From the NCBI GenBank assembly GCA_018818145.1, contig JAHIST010000067.1, positions 1 through 9,927 of the forward strand: a stretch of DNA of 9,927 nucleotides, in the 5' to 3' direction. The position numbers and the translations under genes are program-made. This stretch comes from Patescibacteria group bacterium (lineage in GTDB: Bacteria; Patescibacteriota; Minisyncoccia; Portnoybacterales; GWB1-42-6). The notes beneath the pieces are model-generated. The model saw nothing but the letters and a program-made list of their open reading frames with translations, was not told the DNA's origin and did not search any database. Positions 5,156 to 9,927 of this stretch are shown here, in pieces (positions within the stretch are counted from its first letter, which is position 1; each line of letters opens with the position of its first letter).

Positions 5156-6802
5156 TTATTTTGTGACAACGACTTTTTTTCCTTCCGCCAGCCCCTCGGT
5201 TATTTCAACCATTGTATCTCCTTCCAGTCCAGTTTTTATAGTTTGTTCTTTTATCTGTCCGTTGTCCAAAATATCAACATACTTTTCGCCATTTTTTTCT
5301 TTGATTGTGTAGTAGGGCAAGAATAAAACACTTTCTTTTTTGTCGGTCTGGATGTCAAGATTAACGGTCATGCCCGATTTTATTCTTTCGTTTTCCGCGT
5401 CAAAAACAGAGGTTACTTTGTAGTAAATTACGCCCGAAACAATTGTTTCGGCCGGATTAATTTTTATTATTCTGCCGGTAAATTTTTCCGCCGGCCCCAG
5501 CGCGTCCAGCGTCATCTCAACCGGGTCGCCCAAATTAATTTTTGCAATTTCATTTTCTGAAACATTGGCTTCAATCTCAAATTTAGCGATGCTCAAAAGA
5601 GAAACTCGGACAACATTAGCCGCAATAATCTCGCCTGTTTTTGCTTCCTGTTTTGTCACTATGCCATTCAGCGGCGAGCGGAGAATTGTTTTGGCCAGCT
5701 GAGCCTGCGCGCTGGCAACGTTTGCTTGAGCCGATAAAACCTGCGCTTCCTGCGCCTTTATTTCTTCGGGCGCCGTTCCGGCTAATTTAAGATTTAACTG
5801 GGCCTGCGCCGCGGCCAGAGTATTTTTAGCGGTGGTCAGGCTGGCTTCAGAAGTGGCTATGCCCGAAGAATTAATGAATTTTTGTACCTCAATTGTTTGC
5901 TGTTTGCCGTTTACGGTTATTATTTCGGCGTTAATGTTGGTTTTTTCCGTGTTAAGATTTGTCCGTTCGGTTGAGGTTAAAGTTGTGGCGACCGATACGG
6001 TGTCAAGCGCTGCTTTAATTTTTTCCAGCGCGCCTTCAACGTCGCTTAGCGCTTTGTCAATATTGGCGTAAGTCGGATTGTTTTGCGCGTCCTGGACAGA
6101 TTTTTTTGCTCCGCCACTAAGCTGGCTGATGGCGGCATTAGACCAGCGGCCCGCGTCAGCGCCGCCCAGCAGCGCCAAAACAGCTTTCTCTTTTCCTTCA
6201 GCGATATCAGATCCTATTTGGGTATAATCCATAAAATGAGCGAATTGAATGTCGGTTAAAACATAAATGCTGTTGGCGCCAACGGCCACGGAGTTAATAG
6301 CTGCCGAAAGAGAGCCTTCATAAACTTGCTGTAAGCTGGCCGAAGCTTCATTTTTTACGCTTTCCAGGCTTGTTTGCGCGTCAGCTAAAGTTTTTTGCGC
6401 GTTGGTGACTGTAGTTTGGGCAATCTGCAATTCTTCCTGTCTTGTGCCGCGCCTCAATTCTTCCAGTTTTGCCTGTTGGACGGCTAAAGAGGCCTGGGCT
6501 TGCGCCAGCTGGGCGGTCAGGTCCGCGTTGTCTAAGATCGCCAGAATCTGGTTCACGGAAACTCTGTCGCCCACTTTAACAAATATTTTTGTAATTCGGC
6601 CGCCTTTTTCAAAAGCTAAATCAACGCTGTCGGCCGGCTTGACGCTGCCCGTTACGCTTACTCCCTGAATGATCTGGCCGCGGGAAACCGCAGTAATATC
6701 GTAGGCAGGTTTTTTTCCGGCATTCATAAAATAAAAGAGGATGCCTCCCCCCGCCACAATAACGGCAGAGACTAAAATAATATATTTGCGTCGTTTTGTC
6801 AT
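5156..6802 (-). CDS. HlyD/MacA-like adaptor (membrane fusion) protein with an enlarged helical region
   Basis: A 548-residue membrane-anchored adaptor. One N-terminal membrane segment (about 7-26), then the first half of a lipoyl-like domain (57-91, with GGRITKIFVKVGDRVSVNQILAILDN), a helical arm (95-160), a second helical arm (about 305-371, Ala/Gln-rich heptads), the second lipoyl half RSPLNGIVTKQEAKTGEII (375-393), a beta-barrel domain (about 405-488, GDPVEMTLDALG) and a membrane-proximal domain to the end. The paired boundary motifs LRRGTRQEE (117-125) and KLAGTAPEE (339-347) mark family symmetry. MacA proteins are usually about 370-400 residues; the excess is a mostly helical stretch at about 160-305. 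The gene precedes the ATPase and two permeases, the order of MacA-MacB-like exporters of Gram-positive bacteria, where no TolC is used. A 28-nt gap separates it from the toastrack gene. Confidence 0.92.
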   Translation of the reverse strand: MTKRRKYIILVSAVIVAGGGILFYFMNAGKKPAYDITAVSRGQIIQGVSVTGSVKPADSVDLAFEKGGRITKIFVKVGDRVSVNQILAILDNADLTAQLAQAQASLAVQQAKLEELRRGTRQEELQIAQTTVTNAQKTLADAQTSLESVKNEASASLQQVYEGSLSAAINSVAVGANSIYVLTDIQFAHFMDYTQIGSDIAEGKEKAVLALLGGADAGRWSNAAISQLSGGAKKSVQDAQNNPTYANIDKALSDVEGALEKIKAALDTVSVATTLTSTERTNLNTEKTNINAEIITVNGKQQTIEVQKFINSSGIATSEASLTTAKNTLAAAQAQLNLKLAGTAPEEIKAQEAQVLSAQANVASAQAQLAKTILRSPLNGIVTKQEAKTGEIIAANVVRVSLLSIAKFEIEANVSENEIAKINLGDPVEMTLDALGPAEKFTGRIIKINPAETIVSGVIYYKVTSVFDAENERIKSGMTVNLDIQTDKKESVLFLPYYTIKEKNGEKYVDILDNGQIKEQTIKTGLEGDTMVEITEGLAEGKKVVVTK

Positions 6803-6830
6803 AAATTTAAATTTAGAGTTCTATGGGGAA

Positions 6831-7892
6831 TTATTTCCAGCCGATATTAAGGCTTGAAACTCCCAGGTTAAGTTCAATGTCAATATGGCTTTGGGCTTCG
6901 TCGTAGTTTATTGACAAATAATTGCCCTGCCCTGTCTGAATAAAATCAACCATTATTTTTGTTGAAATTCCGGAGTTTATTTTTACTTTTGCGCCAACCG
7001 AGCGGGGCAAAATTATCTGGACGGAGCTCGCGCCGGAAGAAATGCTAAGCTTGCTTTGTTTTAGCCGCTCGCCCACCAGCACCTTAACGCTTGACGCGCC
7101 GGTTTTTATGATTGTTTCGTCAATCAAAATATCCGTCAGGTCGGCAACTATGTCCGAAGCGCCGCTGTTTAACGTTAATTTAGCCAGCAGGATGTCGCGG
7201 TTAGCCAGCAGGTTTAAATTGCTGCCGCGGCTGATAAGGGATACATTCTGGGCTATTTTTTGGGAAATTTCTACTTTTTGGACATTGTTTTCAAGCGATG
7301 AAAGAATGTTTAATTTTGAAAAATCAGATTCAAAAGAGCCGGAAACCAGTATTTTGGAAAAAATATCAGAGAAGCCCTCAAGCGTTAATGTTCCCGCCCC
7401 GCTGTTTATGTCTAAAATCACCAGATTTGCGTCGGGATTTTTATTTATGGAAATGGGTTCTATGTATTGGAATTCCTCGGGTGTATTCTGAAGGGTATTG
7501 CCGAATATCAAAAAAATAACTGCCGCAACAACTACTAAAACCAAAATTACGGTAAAAATCCCCGAGAACAAGCCGCGCCCCGAAAGCAGCGAAATACCGA
7601 TCAAAATAACTGCCAGCGGCCACAATTGCAGAATATTAATGTTAAAATTAAAATCTATCCAATTGTAAGTTTTTGCCAAATAGAGAAAGCCGACGCCGAT
7701 TAAAAACAGACCCAATAATATTCGGCCGATGGGAAAATTAAAACGGTAGCGAGGGCGAGCGTGGCGGCGATGGACTTCGCTTTTTTCAAATTCATACTGA
7801 TATCCCGAATAAGGCGGTTCCGGCTGATTTTTATTTTCCGGCGCACCGGAAGGAGACGGTTCGGGTGGCAGCGGTTGATTATTTGTTTCCAT
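6831..7892 (-). CDS. LiaF/toastrack-like envelope-stress membrane protein
   Basis: A 353-residue protein with three parts. Residues 1-50 are a Pro-rich, then basic cytoplasmic tail. Residues 54-131 hold three membrane segments (about 54-74, 87-104, 108-131); the first two with WPLAVILIGISLL match the LiaI/LiaF transmembrane module (DUF5668-like). Residues about 150-353 are an extracytoplasmic beta-rich domain with a recurring G-A/I/V-S turn: NSGAGTL (163), NSGASDI (242), KTGASSV (263), SSGASSV (285), NSGIST (306), LGVSSL (343). This is the signature of toastrack/LiaF-C/DUF4097-type beta-helical domains, which occur with PspC and LiaFSR in envelope-stress systems. Its ATG overlaps the end of the PspC gene by 14 nt, so the two are co-translated and probably work together. 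It may sense or stabilise the membrane surface; binding partner unknown. Confidence 0.82.
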   Translation of the reverse strand: METNNQPLPPEPSPSGAPENKNQPEPPYSGYQYEFEKSEVHRRHARPRYRFNFPIGRILLGLFLIGVGFLYLAKTYNWIDFNFNINILQLWPLAVILIGISLLSGRGLFSGIFTVILVLVVVAAVIFLIFGNTLQNTPEEFQYIEPISINKNPDANLVILDINSGAGTLTLEGFSDIFSKILVSGSFESDFSKLNILSSLENNVQKVEISQKIAQNVSLISRGSNLNLLANRDILLAKLTLNSGASDIVADLTDILIDETIIKTGASSVKVLVGERLKQSKLSISSGASSVQIILPRSVGAKVKINSGISTKIMVDFIQTGQGNYLSINYDEAQSHIDIELNLGVSSLNIGWK

Positions 7893-8364
7893 GTTTTTTG
7901 TTTTTAAAAATTAAATAAGCGCCGGCTAAAATTAAGGCCGCCGGCCACAGCAGGTTCCAGCGCATCCAGGCCAAAGGAAATAACTGGTTGACAAGAACAA
8001 AAAATCCGACAATTATCAGGAGTATGCCAAGCAGATTTTTTCCGTCAGCCAGCCAGTTTTTATCTTTTTTAAAATCCTCTACGACCGTTCTTGCCTGCTC
8101 GCCCAAATCTTTGGCCGCTTCTTTGATTTTTTGAGCGTTCGCGCCGGCTTTTCCGTCCCGGTCAGCGCAACTGGGGTCTTTGGGAATTATTACGGCTAAA
8201 ATTATGTAAATCAAAAGGCCCAAGCCGTGCCCCAAGCTCAACAAAACAAAAGCAATTCTCATTATTATCGGATCAATATCAAAATATTCGCCCAGTCCGC
8301 CGCAAACACCGGCTAAAATGCGGTTTTTGCAGGAACGATAAAGTTTTTTTGGTTCGCTGTCCAT
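7879..8364 (-). CDS. PspC-domain membrane protein with a C-terminal LiaI-like module
   Basis: A 161-residue protein. The PspC domain is at 6-63, with KLYRSCKNRILAGVCGGLG as its start, EYFDIDP (26-32) and a membrane helix at 36-60. A charged helical linker (about 68-107, Lys/Glu/Ala-rich) leads to two more membrane helices at 111-128 and 137-153, with LLWPAALILAGAYLIF resembling the same LiaI/LiaF-type module found in the next protein. PspC domains act in membrane-stress responses, sensing or binding at the cytoplasmic membrane and, in proteobacteria, recruiting PspA. No PspA gene is nearby, so the mechanism here differs or uses the toastrack partner. First gene of the exporter run, with a candidate promoter about 40 nt upstream; AT-rich leader without Shine-Dalgarno. 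Confidence 0.92.
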   Translation of the reverse strand: MDSEPKKLYRSCKNRILAGVCGGLGEYFDIDPIIMRIAFVLLSLGHGLGLLIYIILAVIIPKDPSCADRDGKAGANAQKIKEAAKDLGEQARTVVEDFKKDKNWLADGKNLLGILLIIVGFFVLVNQLFPLAWMRWNLLWPAALILAGAYLIFKNKKHGNK

Positions 8365-8401
8365 GTGTTTATTTTTTAATAATATTACTTAAACAATATT
8401 A

Positions 8402-8436
8402 ATTATACTATATACTATAAAAATCGCGCAAATCAA
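8402..8436 (-). promoter_or_regulatory. Candidate promoter for the PspC-toastrack-exporter operon
   Basis: In the 123-nt gap before the PspC gene the minus strand carries TTGATT (8436-8431) and, after an 18-nt spacer, TATAGT (8412-8407); a perfect TATAAT overlaps it at 8407-8402 but at a longer 23-nt spacing. The -10 region lies about 42 nt before the PspC ATG at 8364. The rest of the gap (8365-8487) is AT-rich near the PspC gene and shows no gene or clear terminator for the upstream DUF192 gene. Confidence 0.45.
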
Positions 8437-8487
8437 GCTTTTAAAGCAACTCCGCATCATCTCGTTAGACGGGACTGGAGAGCTGGG

Positions 8488-8952
8488 TCAATCCGCTAAT
8501 TTAAAAACCATCTGGTCGCCGATTTTTAGCCCTGTTTCTTCGGCTATTCCGGCGTTTATTTCCAAAACATAGCTGGACAATTTGTCGGGTTTAATGACGG
8601 GGCAGGGGTCTTCTTTGCAGGGCAAAGTAATAGCGCTGATAAAAACAACTCGGCGATCGCGGTCAAGCCAGATAATATCCAGCGCAATTTGAGTATTTTT
8701 CATCCAAAAAGGATATTCGCCTTCTGTTTCAAAAACAAAAAGCATGCCCTGCTCCGGCGGCAAAGAAGTTTGAAACATTAAACCTTTGGCGCGCTGGGCT
8801 TGGGTCTTCGCCAGCTCAACCGAAAAACAATTGTTTTTAAAACAAACCTGATTCTGGGTAGGATTTTCAGACTCTTTTTTATAGTTATAAAAAAACAGCC
8901 AAATTGCGATAACGGCGGTAAGGAACAAAAAAAATAGAATTTTTTTAGTCAT
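8488..8952 (-). CDS. Membrane-anchored DUF192 (UPF0127) protein
   Basis: A 154-residue protein with an N-terminal membrane anchor or uncleaved signal (residues 4-22, ILFFLFLTAVIAIWLFFYN) and a complete extracytoplasmic DUF192 domain (about 43-152). Diagnostic motifs are RAKGLMFQTSLPPEQGMLFVF (from 54), PFWMKNTQIALDIIWLD (81-97), PC-x4-CP around 111-118 and YVLEINAG (128-135), ending in the usual IGDQMVF (145-150). Two extra cysteines, C37 and C42, precede the domain. The molecular function of DUF192 is not established. The start lies 5 nt after the PAP2 stop, so translation is probably coupled. It is the only gene in the window ending in TGA, but the domain is complete at that point, so TGA is read as stop. 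Confidence 0.92.
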   Translation of the reverse strand: MTKKILFFLFLTAVIAIWLFFYNYKKESENPTQNQVCFKNNCFSVELAKTQAQRAKGLMFQTSLPPEQGMLFVFETEGEYPFWMKNTQIALDIIWLDRDRRVVFISAITLPCKEDPCPVIKPDKLSSYVLEINAGIAEETGLKIGDQMVFKLAD

Positions 8953-8957
8953 CCATC

Positions 8958-9629
8958 TTATATCTTTGCCGAGCCGACAAACGATTTATAATCTTTTTTA
9001 AAAAAGTATTGCGCCAGGCGGAAAATCCCGTAGGTGATGAAAAAGGCCGCGAACACATCAATTGAATAATGCAGGTGTCCCAACAGGACTATAAAACCGA
9101 AAAAAAATGAAGAGGCAAGGAAAAAAATGCGCAGTTTTTTGTTATTCCAATAAAGCAGAGCTGCCAAAAAAGGCAAACCAACATGGGCGGAGAAGAAAAG
9201 GTCGCCGTTAAAGACGATTTTATTGAATAGAAAATAAGTATAATTTATTTCGGCGTCGGGTATGGGTGCCACATGGGTTAGAGAAATAAAAATTGAACGG
9301 ATAATAACGAAAAGCGCGATTGTTTTGAACGCAAAAGGCAGTTTCTGCAAATTTCTGGCGGCCAGCGCCAGGGCAAAAATGCAAAAAGCGCTAAAGCCGT
9401 AAACGAATGCAATACTGACATCCACTATCGGCAAATTGTCCAAAATCAGGTCATTGACGGGGTTGCTCGCATTTTTGGTGGCATAACTGCCGGCGAAATA
9501 ATTTAAAACAAGGCTCGCCAGCAAAAAGATAATTGCGGCAAACACCGAGCCCGGATTCCAAGAACGAGCTAAAGAAGCCTCGGCTTTTTTAAAAGTGGTT
9601 GTCAGAATGTTTAGGGTCTTTTTCTCCAT
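8958..9629 (-). CDS. PAP2_C-type (sphingomyelin-synthase-like) membrane lipid phosphatase/phosphotransferase
   Basis: A 223-residue integral membrane protein with about six hydrophobic segments (roughly 28-46, 70-92, 101-119, 148-161, 167-184, 188-209). The catalytic motifs are of the PAP2_C group: GDLFFSAHVGLPF (142-154) and GHLHYSIDVFAAFF (184-197). By comparison with sphingomyelin synthases and related enzymes, H149, H187 and D191 would form the catalytic triad facing the outer membrane surface, and R111 may be a phosphate-binding residue. The usual SGHT motif reads SAHV here. Substrate is unknown; a lipid phosphate or a head-group transfer is expected. It is 14 nt after the metallophosphoesterase stop and 5 nt before the DUF192 gene, in an apparent operon. 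No Shine-Dalgarno; the start overlaps a tandem 10-bp repeat. Confidence 0.85.
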   Translation of the reverse strand: MEKKTLNILTTTFKKAEASLARSWNPGSVFAAIIFLLASLVLNYFAGSYATKNASNPVNDLILDNLPIVDVSIAFVYGFSAFCIFALALAARNLQKLPFAFKTIALFVIIRSIFISLTHVAPIPDAEINYTYFLFNKIVFNGDLFFSAHVGLPFLAALLYWNNKKLRIFFLASSFFFGFIVLLGHLHYSIDVFAAFFITYGIFRLAQYFFKKDYKSFVGSAKI

Positions 9630-9647
9630 GGCGTTAAATGGCGTTAA
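9628..9647. repeat. Tandem duplication of a 10-bp unit at a gene junction
   Basis: ATGGCGTTAA occurs twice in immediate tandem (9628-9637 and 9638-9647). On the minus strand the upstream copy contains the TAA stop of the metallophosphoesterase and the downstream copy supplies most of the PAP2 start codon ATG. The duplication therefore sets the whole distance between the two genes. Confidence 0.85.
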
Positions 9648-9927
9648 TTTTCAAATTTTATCAAAACAATTTCCGGCGCCGCGCCGACTCTCATTGGCGG
9701 ACCCCAGGTGCCGGCTCCGCTGGAAGTATAAATAAAGAAATTTTCTTCCTGCTTGAGCCCGTATTCATAGCCTTTATAAACCAAATGCGAGATAAGGCCG
9801 ACCGGAAAAATTTGGCCCGCATGGGCGTGGCCGGAAAGCTGAAGCGAAATCCCCGCTTCTTTGGCGGCCGGTATGTTGGTGGGCGCGTGTTTAAGCAGAA
9901 TGCTTGGCTGATTCGGATTTATTTTAA
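9644..9927 (-). CDS. Metallophosphoesterase (YkuE/YaeI-like), C-terminal part only
   Basis: The last 93 residues of a protein whose start lies beyond the right edge. The frame reads from the edge to a TAA at 9646-9644. It contains a late metal-binding motif, LKHAPTN (11-17 of the fragment), then LQLSGHAHAGQIFP (28-41), equivalent to the family's LSGHTHGGQ, and the C-terminal signature GAGTWGPPMRVGAAPEIVLIKF, shared by YkuE/YaeI-like membrane-associated phosphoesterases active on lipid-linked substrates such as UDP-diacylglucosamine or related compounds. The two metal-ligand histidines of GHxH are kept; the T and first G of THGG are both Ala here. Substrate cannot be told from this part. Followed by the PAP2 and DUF192 genes in an apparent operon. 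Confidence 0.93.
   Translation of the reverse strand, partial: KINPNQPSILLKHAPTNIPAAKEAGISLQLSGHAHAGQIFPVGLISHLVYKGYEYGLKQEENFFIYTSSGAGTWGPPMRVGAAPEIVLIKFEN

Noticed and set aside
7042..7491. Plus-strand 149-residue frame opposite the toastrack gene
   Set aside because: Shadow frame; the Ser-rich composition mirrors the repeated G-A-S codons of the real gene.
8386..8490. In-frame continuation of 34 codons after the TGA of the DUF192 gene, as if TGA were recoded (as in Gracilibacteria/SR1)
   Set aside because: The DUF192 domain is complete at the TGA, the extension runs into the candidate promoter of the next operon, and no other gene contains an in-frame TGA.

Overview
The window looks like a compact piece of a bacterial chromosome with all recognisable genes on the minus strand and short gaps between them. 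Small hypothetical and envelope genes, a MacA/MacB-type exporter with separate ATPase and permeases, a DUF192 protein, a PAP2_C protein and AT-rich leaders without Shine-Dalgarno sequences together suggest a Candidate Phyla Radiation (Patescibacteria, Parcubacteria-like) genome. This assignment is inference: no rRNA or ribosomal marker is present. Stops are nine TAA/TAG-type plus one natural TGA at the end of a complete DUF192 domain, so the standard bacterial code fits.

Layout, in the direction of transcription (right to left): the right edge holds the C-terminus of a YkuE/YaeI-like metallophosphoesterase, followed closely by a PAP2_C-type (sphingomyelin-synthase-like) membrane lipid phosphatase/phosphotransferase and a membrane-anchored DUF192 protein. 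These three are spaced 14 and 5 nt apart and look like one operon. A 123-nt AT-rich gap with a plausible promoter follows, and then a six-gene run: PspC-domain protein, LiaF/toastrack-like membrane protein (overlapping by 14 nt), HlyD/MacA-like adaptor, LolD/MacB-type ATPase (its start abuts the adaptor stop), and two different MacB/FtsX-family permeases. Next come a slipin/stomatin (SPFH) protein with its own candidate promoter and a YgjP-type zinc metallopeptidase. The left 361 nt hold a probable N-terminal fragment of an unrecognised protein and a non-coding stretch.

The central run is the most coherent functional unit: two envelope-stress-type membrane proteins that share the same two-helix LiaI/LiaF-like membrane module, placed directly before a three-part tripartite-type exporter. 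My inference is an envelope-stress or peptide/lipid efflux system of a monoderm cell (no TolC partner seen), with the slipin next door as a possible membrane-organising companion. No PspA, LiaS/LiaR or other regulator is in the window.

The main non-coding signals are a dispersed repeat present in two copies flanking the YgjP gene (one carrying an extra 35-nt hairpin), two hairpins in the gap between ATPase and first permease, and a tandem 10-bp duplication at the metallophosphoesterase/PAP2 junction. No tRNA, rRNA, CRISPR array or transposase was seen.
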